From: Hyphomicrobiales bacterium
Lineage (GTDB): Bacteria > Pseudomonadota > Alphaproteobacteria > Rhizobiales > Rhizobiaceae
Assembly (NCBI GenBank): GCA_900472395.1
Contig: UCHV01000014.1
Span: 267,955-331,954, forward strand
DNA: 64,000 nucleotides
Direction of reading: 5' to 3'
Every line of letters starts with the position of its first letter. The stretch's first letter is position 1. This document shows positions 27,578 to 36,332 of the stretch, in pieces. The translations under genes and the position numbers were made by a program. The notes under the pieces are model-generated. The model was given only the letters and a program-made list of their open reading frames with translations, did not search any database and was not told the origin of the DNA.

Positions 27578-27598
27578 CAATACCAAAAAAGTACCAAT
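27578..27598 (-). promoter_or_regulatory. Candidate GntR operator, kinase side
   Basis: On the minus strand ATTGGTACTTTTTTGGTATT holds two TGGTA units spaced 11 bases. The same layout, TGGTA then TGGCA at 11 bases, is seen at 27724-27745 on the plus strand before murQ. Matching sites at both ends of a divergent promoter region next to a GntR gene point to its operator. Confidence 0.55.
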
Positions 27599-27723
27599 AG
27601 CCAAGGCCGATTTGCAATACGCATATCTTATCGCTCGCAATCGTTTGAATTAAAACTATATTTTCACGAAATCGGCTTCGGACAGCTGCTCAACTTGTAC
27701 GATCGTTAATTTGTATCTGGACA

Positions 27724-27745
27724 ATTGGTATTTTTTTGGCATCAT
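27724..27745 (+). promoter_or_regulatory. Candidate GntR operator, murQ side
   Basis: ATTGGTATTTTTTTGGCATC contains TGGTA and TGGCA 11 bases apart, the mirror partner of the site at 27578-27598. It ends 22 bases before murQ, well placed to block transcription or its start. Confidence 0.55.
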
Positions 27746-27766
27746 TTCCGCCGAGGGAGAAATCGG

Positions 27767-28657
27767 ATGAGCAAAAATGCCACCGAAGCCAGACATGACA
27801 ATGCAATCGGGCTCGATCAGCTGGAGCCGTCGGTTGTCTTGCGGATGCTCGCGGACGGCCAACAGGCCGCCGCACGGACTGTGACCGAGGCCATTCCCGC
27901 GATTGCGGCTGCAGCCGAACTGGCGACCGTTGCGCTGCGCAATGGCGGCAGGCTTATCTATGTGGGCGCCGGCAGTTCCGGCCTGATGGCCATGGCCGAC
28001 GCACTCGAACTGCCGGGTACCTATGGCATTGCCCGCGAACGGATCATGGTCCTGATGGCCGGCGGCATAACCGGCCTCACCGATCTGGCCGGTGGGCCGG
28101 AAGACGATGTCGCTCTGGCCGAGCGAGATGCCGCTTCCATTGCCGCCAATGACTGTGTGATCTGCGTCACCGCCAGCGGCTCGACACCCTATTCTCTTGC
28201 CATTGCCAGGATCGCCAGATTGCGTGGCGCAAAGGTGATCGGCCTTGCCAATAACGCCGGCGCGCCCCTGTTCGATGTGGCGGATGTGGCCGTTCTTCTT
28301 GCGACGCCGCCGGAAGTCGTGGCCGGCTCGACACGCATGGGGGCAGGTACTGCCCAGAAGATCGCCTTCAACATGCTGTCGACGCTGACGGCCATCAAGC
28401 TCGGTCATGTGCATGACGGACACATGGTGGATGTACGCGCCGACAATGAAAAGCTGCGCATCCGCGCCACCCGTATCGTTGCCGAAATTGCCGGCATCGA
28501 CATGGATGCAGCCGGTGAACGGATGCGACATGCCGATGGTTCGGTGAAAGTCGCGGTCCTGCTGGCGGCCGGCGCGGAAAATGCAAAAGCCGCACAAGCG
28601 GCACTTGCCCGTTCGGGGCAGGTCCTGCGGCAGGCTCTTGCCGAGTTCGAAAAATAA
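27767..28657 (+). CDS. murQ: N-acetylmuramic acid 6-phosphate etherase
   Basis: MurQ splits the lactyl ether of MurNAc-6-phosphate to give GlcNAc-6-phosphate and D-lactate. The 296-residue SIS protein shows the family strings YVGAGSSGLMAMADALELPG (with the catalytic-site loop), CVTASGSTPY and the long block GSTRMGAGTAQKIAFNMLST, ending in MVDVRADNEKLRIRA. ATG 27767 has GAGGGAGA seven bases upstream. It opens the plus-strand operon and faces the nag operon, so peptidoglycan amino sugars, imported or recycled, can feed directly to NagA. The family is clear; in this cluster it might act on a related ether sugar. Confidence 0.92.
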   Translation: MSKNATEARHDNAIGLDQLEPSVVLRMLADGQQAAARTVTEAIPAIAAAAELATVALRNGGRLIYVGAGSSGLMAMADALELPGTYGIARERIMVLMAGGITGLTDLAGGPEDDVALAERDAASIAANDCVICVTASGSTPYSLAIARIARLRGAKVIGLANNAGAPLFDVADVAVLLATPPEVVAGSTRMGAGTAQKIAFNMLSTLTAIKLGHVHDGHMVDVRADNEKLRIRATRIVAEIAGIDMDAAGERMRHADGSVKVAVLLAAGAENAKAAQAALARSGQVLRQALAEFEK

Positions 28658-28707
28658 AAACCGGGAACTGAAAACGCGCCCGCGGGCGCAACAACTGGGA
28701 GAACGTC

Positions 28708-29973
28708 ATGACCCGCATGCTGAAAGGTTTGATGCTTGCCACGACCGTGCTGGTGCCTTCGGCGCTGGCAGGTGTCGCCAACGCTGCCGATACCGCGCTG
28801 ACCATCGAAAGCTGGCGCAACGACGACCTGTCGATCTGGCAGGAAAAACTCATTCCCGCCTTCGAGGCGAAGAACCCTGGCATCAAGGTGACTTTCGCAC
28901 CGATGGCGCCGACCGAATACAATTCCGCCGTCAACGCCAAGCTGGAAGCCGGCACCGCGGGCGATCTCATCACCTGCCGTCCGTTCGACCTGTCGCTTGC
29001 CATGTTTGAAAAAGGCCAGTTGGCGCCCTTGAGCGATCTCGACGGCATCAAGAACTTTTCCGACACGGCAAAGTCTGCGTGGACCACGGACGACGGCAAG
29101 ACCACATTCTGCGTGCCGATGGCATCGGTCATTCACGGTTTTATCTACAACAGGAAGATTTTCTCGGACCTGAAGCTTGAAGTGCCCAAAACCGAGGACG
29201 CGTTCTTCGCGCTTCTGGACAAGATCAAGGCAGATGGAAACTATACGCCTCTGGCCATGGGCACCAAGGATCAGTGGGAAGCCGCGACCATGGGTTATTA
29301 CAATATCGGCCCGAATGACTGGAAGGGCGAGGAAGGCCGCAAGGCTTTGATCGCAGGCACCCAGAAGCTGACCGATGCCGACTGGGTCGAGCCCTACAAG
29401 ACGCTTGCCAAGTGGAAGCCATATCTCGGTGACGGCTTTGAAGCCCAGACCTATCCGGACAGCCAGAACCTCTTCACGCTTGGCCGTGCGGCTATCTATC
29501 CGGCCGGTTCCTGGGAAATCGCACCGTTCAAGGCACAGGCCGATTTCGAAATGGGCGCCTTCCCGCCACCGGTGAAAAAGGCCGGCGATACCTGCTACAT
29601 TTCCGACCATAACGACATCGGCATAGGTCTCAACGCCAAGGGCAAGAACCCGGAAGCGGCGAAGAAATTCCTCGCCTGGGTCGCCTCGCCTGAATTCGCC
29701 ACGCTTTACGCCAACGCGCTGCCGGGCTTCTTCAGCCTCAACTCGACGGCGGTGAAGATGGAAGACCCGCTTGCGCAGGAATTCGTTTCGTGGCGCCAGA
29801 ATTGCAAACCGACCATCCGCCCGAGCGCTGCGATCGTCGGCCGCGGCAAGCCGAACCTCGATCTGGAAATGTGGCGTGTATCGGCAAACGTGATCAATGG
29901 CACGCAGACGCCTGAACAGGCAGCCGAAGAGACCCAGAAGGGTCTGGACAGCTGGTACAAGCCGGCGAAGTGA
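28708..29973 (+). CDS. ABC sugar-binding protein (family 1 extracellular)
   Basis: A 421-residue periplasmic binding protein. Residues 1-27 form a signal peptide (LMLATTVLVPSALAGVANA), followed by the family 1 fold: LTIESWRNDDLSIWQEKLIP at the start, YNSAVNAKLEAGTAGDLI, FIYNRKIF and PAGSWEIAPF in the second lobe. It should bind an amino sugar or oligosaccharide, such as GlcNAc, chitobiose or MurNAc, in view of murQ and nagA; NgcE of Streptomyces is a functional parallel. The ligand is not readable from sequence. A hairpin after the gene probably allows more SBP than permease to be made. Confidence 0.85.
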   Translation: MTRMLKGLMLATTVLVPSALAGVANAADTALTIESWRNDDLSIWQEKLIPAFEAKNPGIKVTFAPMAPTEYNSAVNAKLEAGTAGDLITCRPFDLSLAMFEKGQLAPLSDLDGIKNFSDTAKSAWTTDDGKTTFCVPMASVIHGFIYNRKIFSDLKLEVPKTEDAFFALLDKIKADGNYTPLAMGTKDQWEAATMGYYNIGPNDWKGEEGRKALIAGTQKLTDADWVEPYKTLAKWKPYLGDGFEAQTYPDSQNLFTLGRAAIYPAGSWEIAPFKAQADFEMGAFPPPVKKAGDTCYISDHNDIGIGLNAKGKNPEAAKKFLAWVASPEFATLYANALPGFFSLNSTAVKMEDPLAQEFVSWRQNCKPTIRPSAAIVGRGKPNLDLEMWRVSANVINGTQTPEQAAEETQKGLDSWYKPAK

Positions 29974-29983
29974 GCTGAGTGAC

Positions 29984-30017
29984 GTTGCGGAGGCTGGTAA
30001 CCAGCCTCCTTTGCAAC
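29984..30017 (+). promoter_or_regulatory. Intra-operon hairpin after the binding-protein gene
   Basis: GTTGC...GCAAC encloses the strong stem GGAGGCTGG-TAA-CCAGCCTCC, just after the binding-protein stop. There is no real T-run. Such hairpins often protect the upstream mRNA and lower expression of the following permease genes. Confidence 0.6.
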
Positions 30018-30043
30018 CTTCGACAAGGCCCACAAACCTCTCG

Positions 30044-30078
30044 GTCGTCATCCTCACCACGAGGATGGGGATGACGAC
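30044..30078. repeat. Palindromic intergenic element
   Basis: GTCGTCATCC (30044-30053) and GGATGACGAC (30069-30078) are exact reverse complements; an inner pair, CATCCTC and GAGGATG, can form an alternative stem. It resembles the 'gtcatcctc' palindromes scattered in Agrobacterium and Rhizobium genomes, and sits 26 bases before the permease start. Confidence 0.5.
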
Positions 30079-30104
30079 TCGAATGCAAACGTAGAGTTCC
30101 CTTC

Positions 30105-31055
30105 ATGAGCGACATCGACACAGCCGATCCTGCGATCGCTCCGATCAAGCGACCCACACGCTGGCATATCGCGGTATTTCTGGCGCCGGCAGTGCTCGTC
30201 TATACGGCGATCATGATCCTGCCGCTGATCGAGACGTTACGGCTGTCGCTTTATAATCTCGTCGAGGGCCAGACGGTATTTGTCGGCCTTTCCAACTTTA
30301 TCACGCTGTTTTCCGATCCGCGGCTTTCGGCCAGTTTCTGGAATGCCCTCGGCAACAACCTGATTTTTTTCGTCATCCACATGGCCGTGCAGAACCCGCT
30401 GGGCATCGCGCTCGCGGCCATGTTGTCGATACCGAAACTCAGGTTCGCCACCTTCTATCGCACCGCCATCTTTGTGCCGACGCTGCTCTCCTTTGTCATC
30501 GTCGGCTTCATCTGGAAACTCATTCTCTCGCCAATCTGGGGCATCGCGCCCGGCATGATGGATTGGGTGGGGTTGAAATGGGCGTTCGCACCCTGGCTTG
30601 GCAAACCGGACAGCGCGCTGATTGCCGTATCGCTGATTTCCGTCTGGCAATATGTCGGCATTCCAATGATGCTGATCTACGCTGCGCTTCTCAATATTCC
30701 GGAGGAAGTGCTGGAAGCCGCCGAATGCGACGGCATTACCGGCTGGAGCCAGTTCTGGAAGATCAAGCTGCCGCTGATCCTGCCGTCGATCGGGATCATC
30801 TCGATCCTCACCTTTGTCGGCAATTTCAACGCTTTCGACCTGATTTACACCGTGCAGGGCGCGCTTGCCGGCCCAGATGGCTCCACCGATATTCTGGGCA
30901 CCCTGCTCTACCGCACCTTTTTCGGTTTCCAGAACCAGATGGGCGACCGCTCCATGGGCGCAACCATTGCAACGGTGATGTTCCTGATCATCCTTGCAGG
31001 CGTTTCGCTTTATCTCTTCGTCATCCAGCGGCGCATGCGCCGTTACCAGTTCTAG
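30105..31055 (+). CDS. ABC sugar transporter permease (MalF-like)
   Basis: A 316-residue inner-membrane protein with six hydrophobic segments, the first near residues 24-46 (FLAPAVLVYTAIMILPLIETL). The EAA loop is seen as EEVLEAAECDGITGWSQFWK with the conserved Gly, followed by IKLPLILPSI. It belongs to the MalF/UgpA group of the CUT1 sugar importers and should pair with the next gene. The start is the ATG at 30105, 16 bases before which no clear ribosome site stands; the distance from the binding-protein gene (131 bases) is filled by two palindromes. Confidence 0.9.
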   Translation: MSDIDTADPAIAPIKRPTRWHIAVFLAPAVLVYTAIMILPLIETLRLSLYNLVEGQTVFVGLSNFITLFSDPRLSASFWNALGNNLIFFVIHMAVQNPLGIALAAMLSIPKLRFATFYRTAIFVPTLLSFVIVGFIWKLILSPIWGIAPGMMDWVGLKWAFAPWLGKPDSALIAVSLISVWQYVGIPMMLIYAALLNIPEEVLEAAECDGITGWSQFWKIKLPLILPSIGIISILTFVGNFNAFDLIYTVQGALAGPDGSTDILGTLLYRTFFGFQNQMGDRSMGATIATVMFLIILAGVSLYLFVIQRRMRRYQF

Positions 31056-31070
31056 AGGGGAGACCGAGAT

Positions 31071-31910
31071 ATGGCCAAGGCGCGCACCTCTTTTGTCCGC
31101 AGCGGACTGATCCATGCGGCTCTGATCAGCTATACGCTGATTGCGCTCTTTCCAGTATTCCTGACGCTGGTCAACTCGTTCAAGAGCCGCAATTCGATCT
31201 TCCGTGATCCGATGGCGATCCCGACGCCCTCCACCTTCGACCTCGTCGGTTATCAGACGGTGCTGGCCCAGGGCGACTTCTTCGGTTATTTCCAGAACAG
31301 CCTGATCGTAACCGTTCTTTCGATCGCTCTCGTCTTGCTCTTCGGCGCGATGGCGGCGTTTGCGCTCTCCGAATATCGCTTTCGCGGCAACCTGCTGATG
31401 GGGCTTTATCTGGCTCTCGGCATCATGATCCCGATCCGGCTTGGCACCGTCGCCATCCTGCAAGGCATGGTGGCCGCCGGTCTCGTCAACACTCTGACGG
31501 CGCTGGTTCTGGTCTATACGGCGCAAGGATTGCCGCTCGCCATCTTCATCCTCTCGGAATTCATGCGCACCGTTTCCGATGACCTGAAAAACGCCGGGCG
31601 GATCGACGGGCTGTCGGAATATGCAATCTTCTTTCGCCTCGTCCTGCCGCTGGTGCGCCCGGCCATGGCGACAGTTGCCGTCTTCACCATGATCCCGATC
31701 TGGAACGACCTGTGGTTCCCGCTGATCCTTGCGCCCGGCGAGGAAACCAAGACGGTAACTTTGGGTGCGCAAATGTTCATCGGCCAGTTCGTGACCAACT
31801 GGAATGCGGTCCTCTCCGCCCTGTCGCTCGCCATCCTGCCGGTTCTGGTTCTTTACGTCATCTTCTCACGCCAGCTGATCCGCGGCATCACCTCGGGAGC
31901 CGTCAAATGA
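31071..31910 (+). CDS. ABC sugar transporter permease (MalG-like)
   Basis: A 279-residue inner-membrane permease of the MalG/UgpE group, with six membrane segments and the EAA-type loop DDLKNAGRIDGLSEYAIFFR followed by LVLPLVRPA. A GGGGAGACCGAGAT site lies before the ATG. It overlaps the stop and start (ATGA) with the oxidoreductase gene, so the importer and that enzyme are made together. With the 316-aa permease, the binding protein and the MalK-like ATPase it completes a CUT1 importer. Confidence 0.9.
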   Translation: MAKARTSFVRSGLIHAALISYTLIALFPVFLTLVNSFKSRNSIFRDPMAIPTPSTFDLVGYQTVLAQGDFFGYFQNSLIVTVLSIALVLLFGAMAAFALSEYRFRGNLLMGLYLALGIMIPIRLGTVAILQGMVAAGLVNTLTALVLVYTAQGLPLAIFILSEFMRTVSDDLKNAGRIDGLSEYAIFFRLVLPLVRPAMATVAVFTMIPIWNDLWFPLILAPGEETKTVTLGAQMFIGQFVTNWNAVLSALSLAILPVLVLYVIFSRQLIRGITSGAVK

Positions 31911-32968
31911 CTTCCAATACGCCCCTTCGCGTGCTTGTCGCCGGCCTTGGCAATATGGGCCGCAGCCATGCCCTCGCCTACCACAACAATCCGGGCTTCA
32001 AGATTGTCGGCCTTGTGAACCGCAGCACACCGGACCTGCCGGCGGAACTCGCAACATATCCGCTATCCGACGACTTCGAGGCGGCACTTGCCGAATTGAA
32101 ACCGGACATCTGCTCGATCAATACCTATTCCGACAGCCATGCCGACTATGCCATCAAGGCATTCGAGGCCGGTGCTCACGTATTTCTGGAAAAGCCGCTG
32201 GCGACGACGGTGGCCGATGCAGAGCGCGTGGTCGCTGCCGCAAAGGCGGCGAGCCGACAGCTGGTGATCGGTTACATCCTGCGCCATCACCCTTCGTGGA
32301 TACGCCTGATCGCGGAGGCAAGAAAACTCGGGCCGCCTTTTGTGTTCCGGATGAACCTCAACCAGCAATCCACCGGCGCGCATTGGGGCGTACACAAGGC
32401 GCTGATGCAGACGACCTCGCCGATCGTCGATTGCGGCGTGCATTATCTCGACGTCATGTGCCAGATTACCGATGCACGCGCCGTCGAAGTGCGCGGCATG
32501 GGGTTGCGCATGTCGCAAGAGATTGCGCCCGACATGTATAATTACGGACACCTGCAGGTCTTGTTCGAGGATGGTTCGGTCGGCTGGTACGAGGCCGGAT
32601 GGGGTCCGATGATGTCGGAGACGGCATTTTTCGTGAAGGACGTGATGTCGCCAAATGGTTCGGTATCGATCCGCGTCGACGAGAATGCCAGATCGGCCGA
32701 TATCGACACACATACAAAAACCTCCGTCATTCGCGTGCATCGTGCTGAAACCGGGCCGGACGGCGGTTTCCTGACGCCCGACGAGGATCTCGCGATGGAA
32801 GGCGAGCCCGGCCATCAGCAACTCTGCGACCTGGAACAGGCCTATGTGCTGAAGGCAATCCGCGAGGGCATCGATCTGACGCGGCATATGGATGATGCCG
32901 TGCAATCGCTGCGCATCGCGCTGGCGGCCGACGAAAGCGTGCGCACCGGTTTAGCCGTGCGCCTTTGA
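31907..32968 (+). CDS. Gfo/Idh/MocA family oxidoreductase
   Basis: A 353-residue dehydrogenase with the N-terminal Rossmann fold (VLVAGLGNMGRSHALAYHNN, residues 8-27) and the EKPLATT motif near 88, in which Lys and Pro contact the cofactor and substrate. Members oxidise or epimerise sugars, inositols and glycosides with NAD(P). Here the gene lies inside the amino-sugar import operon between permease and ATPase genes, so a sugar or sugar-derivative reaction upstream of NagA is likely; the reaction itself cannot be named. ATG 31907 overlaps the permease stop; longer starts would run inside that gene. Confidence 0.85.
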   Translation: MTSNTPLRVLVAGLGNMGRSHALAYHNNPGFKIVGLVNRSTPDLPAELATYPLSDDFEAALAELKPDICSINTYSDSHADYAIKAFEAGAHVFLEKPLATTVADAERVVAAAKAASRQLVIGYILRHHPSWIRLIAEARKLGPPFVFRMNLNQQSTGAHWGVHKALMQTTSPIVDCGVHYLDVMCQITDARAVEVRGMGLRMSQEIAPDMYNYGHLQVLFEDGSVGWYEAGWGPMMSETAFFVKDVMSPNGSVSIRVDENARSADIDTHTKTSVIRVHRAETGPDGGFLTPDEDLAMEGEPGHQQLCDLEQAYVLKAIREGIDLTRHMDDAVQSLRIALAADESVRTGLAVRL

Positions 32969-32990
32969 GACCACGTGAAGGAAAAAGCTC

Positions 32991-33992
32991 TTGGGTTCTC
33001 TGAAACTGACATCCATCACCAAAGCCTTTGGCAATCACGAAGTGCTCAAGGGCATCGATCTTGCGGTCGAAGACGGCGAGTTCGTGATCTTCGTCGGCCC
33101 CTCCGGCTGCGGGAAATCCACGCTTTTGCGGGTGATCGCGGGCCTTGAGGATGCCTCGAGTGGCAGCGTGCAGATCGATGGCGAAGAAGTCGCCACCGTG
33201 CCCCCGGCCAAACGCGGCATCGCCATGGTCTTCCAATCCTACGCGCTTTATCCTCATCTGACGGTGAAGGACAATATGGGCCTGGGCCTGAAGCAGGCCG
33301 GCACCGCGAAGGACGAAATCGAGACACGCGTCGGGGAGGCTTCGCGCATGCTGTCGCTCGGGCCCTATCTGGCTCGGCGTCCGGCAGAACTTTCCGGCGG
33401 TCAGCGCCAGCGTGTCGCCATCGGCCGCGCCATCGTGCGCGAGCCAAAACTGTTTCTGTTCGATGAACCGCTCTCCAACCTCGATGCGGCACTGCGCGTG
33501 CAGACACGCCTGGAGATCGCCCGCCTGCACAAGCAGCTGAAGGCGACGATGATTTACGTCACCCACGACCAGGTGGAGGCGATGACGCTGGCAGACAAGA
33601 TCGTGGTGCTCAATGCCGGCGCGATCGAGCAGATCGGTTCGCCGATGGAGCTTTACAACAAACCGGCCAATACATTTGTGGCCGGCTTTATCGGCTCGCC
33701 GCAGATGAATTTTATCGAGGCCGGCCGACTGGGTGATACACAGACCAAGACCATCGGCATCCGTCCCGAACATATCGGGCTTTCACGCGAGAGCGGTGAC
33801 TGGAAGGCCAAGGTCGTCCATGCCGAACATCTCGGCGCGGACACTATTCTCTATCTGGAGAGCGAAGCAACGGGCCTTCTGACCGTGCGCCTGTTCGGTG
33901 AACACCGTTATGCGGCCGATGACATCGTTTTTGCGACACCGGACAAAAGCCGCCTGCACCGCTTCGGCGCCGACGACAGGGCAATTGCCTGA
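32991..33992 (+). CDS. ABC transporter ATP-binding protein (MalK/UgpC-like)
   Basis: A 333-residue ATPase with Walker [10 protein letters not shown] near 37-45, signature [15 protein letters not shown], Walker [13 protein letters not shown], the switch histidine in [10 protein letters not shown], and a C-terminal OB-fold (TOBE) region with [10 protein letters not shown]. These are the marks of the MalK group of sugar-importer ATPases. The start is a TTG at 32991, with AAGGA eleven bases upstream; no ATG or GTG gives the typical N-terminus ([13 protein letters not shown]). It powers the importer made of the two permeases upstream. Confidence 0.92.
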   Translation: MGSLKLTSITKAFGNHEVLKGIDLAVEDGEFVIFVGPSGCGKSTLLRVIAGLEDASSGSVQIDGEEVATVPPAKRGIAMVFQSYALYPHLTVKDNMGLGLKQAGTAKDEIETRVGEASRMLSLGPYLARRPAELSGGQRQRVAIGRAIVREPKLFLFDEPLSNLDAALRVQTRLEIARLHKQLKATMIYVTHDQVEAMTLADKIVVLNAGAIEQIGSPMELYNKPANTFVAGFIGSPQMNFIEAGRLGDTQTKTIGIRPEHIGLSRESGDWKAKVVHAEHLGADTILYLESEATGLLTVRLFGEHRYAADDIVFATPDKSRLHRFGADDRAIA

Positions 33993-34054
33993 CCGCGGAC
34001 TTGCCGAGGGCCACAGGCAGGCCGATATCCCTGCCGGTGATGAAGCGGTGAGAC

Positions 34055-34606
34055 ATGGTGGACCTGCAGGAGTTTTTCGACCGATCGTCGGTCGAGGTGG
34101 CGCGCGACCTGATCGGCGCCGAACTGGTGTTTTCCGGTGCCGGCGGCGTGATCGTCGAGACGGAGGCCTATGAGCCGGATGACCCGGCATCCCACAGCTT
34201 TCGGGGCATGACGCCGCGGACCCGCACCATGTTCGGCCCGCCGGCTCATGCCTATGTCTACCGGTCCTACGGCATTCATTGGTGCCTAAACTTCGTATGC
34301 AGGCCCGGCAGCGCCGTATTGATCCGGGCATTGCAGCCCACAAGCGGTCTGGCGGAAATGGAAGCAAGGCGTGGCAAGGCGGATCCGCTGCTTCTCTGTT
34401 CCGGACCCGGACGCCTCTGCCAGGCACTTGCCATTAGCATCGAACAGGATGGCCTTCCGCTCCAGCAACCGCCCTTTGCAATCACCTTTCCCGAAATCGC
34501 ACCCATCGTTTCGGTTGGCCAGCGTATTGGCATAACCAAAGCTATCGATTTGCCCTGGCGTTTCGGCCTGCGCGACAGTACGCATGTCAGCCGCAAGTTT
34601 CGCTGA
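34055..34606 (+). CDS. mpg: DNA-3-methyladenine glycosylase (AAG/MPG family)
   Basis: A 183-residue base-excision-repair enzyme of the AAG family, which removes alkylated purines. The conserved sequence GVIVETEAYEPDDPASHSFRG carries the catalytic glutamate in ETEAY, followed by RTRTMFGPPAHAYVYRSYGIH with the base-stacking and intercalating residues, and SGPGRLCQALAI. The length fits the bacterial family (about 180-200). It starts 62 bases after the ATPase gene on the same strand, and could belong to that transcript, but its role is unrelated. Confidence 0.93.
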   Translation: MVDLQEFFDRSSVEVARDLIGAELVFSGAGGVIVETEAYEPDDPASHSFRGMTPRTRTMFGPPAHAYVYRSYGIHWCLNFVCRPGSAVLIRALQPTSGLAEMEARRGKADPLLLCSGPGRLCQALAISIEQDGLPLQQPPFAITFPEIAPIVSVGQRIGITKAIDLPWRFGLRDSTHVSRKFR

Positions 34607-34709
34607 CCGATTTGGCGGCGCCCTACTCGCTATCGATGTATTGCCACTTATCCAAGCAAGCGATGTTGTTACGTTATGGGAATTTTACCCGCTTTATACC
34701 GAATAAAAC

Positions 34710-34736
34710 ACAGTAGTTAAATCGATCAACTACTGT
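34710..34736. promoter_or_regulatory. Inverted repeat upstream of the MarR-like gene
   Basis: ACAGTAGTT and AACTACTGT form exact 9-base arms with a 9-base spacer, 53 bases before the start at 34789. A pair of such arms spaced about two helical turns is the form of a MarR-type operator, so autoregulation is likely. Confidence 0.5.
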
Positions 34737-34788
34737 ATTTTCGCAAAACTTAATGCGATATTCCGCGCAAGCTGCGTGGAGAGTTTCA

Positions 34789-35343
34789 ATGAATGACGTA
34801 AATGAAGCCGAAGGAGCGGCTCAGGACCTCACGGACATCGCCGCATCTGAAGATGCGTTGACGGCATTCGAGTGGTCTTTATGGCGTATTTCAGCCGCCT
34901 TCCTGCGCTGGCAGTCAGAATGTAGCAGCGATCTTGCCGGCACCGGCATCAGCGGGCTGGAGACTGCGGTTCTGCACACGATCCGCTACCGGCAGAAGCC
35001 GAAAGGCTTGAGCGAAATCTGCCGCCTGCTCGGTCGCGACGACACCGCCAATGTGCAATACGCCATCAAGAAGCTGCAGGGCCTCAAGATGATCGAGCGT
35101 GTAAAGGGGCGGTCCCGCAAGGATACGCTCTACATTCCGACATCTGCCGGTGAGCAGCTGACACAGGATTACCGAAGGGTTCGTGAAAACCTCCTGGTTT
35201 CGATGATCCAGAGGATCGATCGCTCCGACAACAACCTGCAGTCCACCACGGAAATGCTGGAGCTGCTGACGAGCTTCTACGAGGCCGCCACACGCCGCGT
35301 GGCCAGCAGCACGCTGCCGGCTGGCCACCCAAGCCATTCCTGA
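34789..35343 (+). CDS. MarR-like winged-helix transcriptional regulator
   Basis: A 184-residue DNA-binding protein with a winged helix in the middle (GLETAVLHTIRYRQKPKGLS, then EICRLLGRDDTANVQYAIKK and the wing MIERVKGRSRKDTLYIPT). Flanking helices for dimer formation (FEWSLWRISAAFLRWQ and the C-terminal EMLELLTSFYEAA) fit the MarR family. It resembles regulators such as LdtR of Rhizobiales, though I cannot confirm orthology. ATG 34789 has GGAGAG upstream. The perfect inverted repeat at 34710-34736 is its probable operator. Confidence 0.75.
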   Translation: MNDVNEAEGAAQDLTDIAASEDALTAFEWSLWRISAAFLRWQSECSSDLAGTGISGLETAVLHTIRYRQKPKGLSEICRLLGRDDTANVQYAIKKLQGLKMIERVKGRSRKDTLYIPTSAGEQLTQDYRRVRENLLVSMIQRIDRSDNNLQSTTEMLELLTSFYEAATRRVASSTLPAGHPSHS

Positions 35344-35407
35344 CCTTTTCCAATCGGCCACACATGCTACGGTGACGTGATCAGAAATTTTCACGGCGGG
35401 TGGGAAT

Positions 35408-36235
35408 ATGCTTTTTCATGCGGTTTCAGACTGGAACGACGCTTATGCCAATGGCCCCAACATTGCCGGCGGCAGTGCCTGGCCACAGGCATGGGTGGAG
35501 CCTGCCCAAACCTATCGCGCACACATGCTGGCTTGTGGCGCCGCCGAGATAGACATTCCCTACGGATCAATGCCCAGGCATCGGCTCGATCTTTTCCTGC
35601 CGGAGAATACGCCGCTCGGACTGGTCGTGTACGTCCATGGGGGTTTCTGGCAAAGCCTCGACAAATCCTATTGGTCGCACCTAGCCAACGGCGCCGTGAA
35701 ACGCGGTTATGCCGTGGCCATGCCGCAATATACGCTTTGCCCGGAAGCTCGCATTTCAGACATTACGCGCGAGGTTTCACAAGCGATTGCCTCGGCGGCT
35801 GGCCGGATCGCGGGGCCGATCCACCTGACCGGCCATTCGGCGGGCGGCCATCTGGTGGCCCGCATGATTTCGAACACGTCTCCTCTTTCCGCCGATATTC
35901 GCGCGCGTATCGGCAATACCGTGTCGATTTCCGGTCTGCACGACCTGCGCCCTCTCCTCAGCACCCAGCTGAATGACAAACTGCAGCTGACGCCGGAGGA
36001 GGCCGAACTGGAAAGTCCAGCACTTTTGTCGCCGGGAGACAATACCCGGCTTTTCTGCTGGGTGGGTGCAACTGAACGCGCCGAATTCATCCGTCAGAAC
36101 GATCTGCTCGCCAATATCTGGACGGGGCTTGGGGCATCGACCGGCCTCCATCACGAACCCGACCGGCACCATTTCAATGTGGTCGATGGATTGGCCGACC
36201 CCGACCATGCGCTGACGGCAACACTTCTCTCCTGA
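35408..36235 (+). CDS. Alpha/beta hydrolase, kynurenine formamidase-like
   Basis: A 275-residue hydrolase of the esterase/lipase group. Visible are the oxyanion-hole motif YVHGGFWQSLDK near 79, the nucleophile elbow LTGHSAGGHLVARM near 142, and the C-terminal DRHHFNVVDGL that should carry the catalytic histidine. Arylformamidases, which hydrolyse N-formylkynurenine in tryptophan breakdown, have this build; but no other kynurenine genes are near, so a general esterase is equally possible. The gene has its own GGCGGGTGGGA site and stands alone between the regulator and ydcF-like genes. Confidence 0.75.
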   Translation: MLFHAVSDWNDAYANGPNIAGGSAWPQAWVEPAQTYRAHMLACGAAEIDIPYGSMPRHRLDLFLPENTPLGLVVYVHGGFWQSLDKSYWSHLANGAVKRGYAVAMPQYTLCPEARISDITREVSQAIASAAGRIAGPIHLTGHSAGGHLVARMISNTSPLSADIRARIGNTVSISGLHDLRPLLSTQLNDKLQLTPEEAELESPALLSPGDNTRLFCWVGATERAEFIRQNDLLANIWTGLGASTGLHHEPDRHHFNVVDGLADPDHALTATLLS

Positions 36236-36332
36236 TAATCTTCACGACGGCTGCGTTTCGTTTCAGACAAAACCGTCGTAAGGCCGGTCACATTAAGATG
36301 ACGTCGAGACGATTCGCAAAGAGCCCTTCCCG

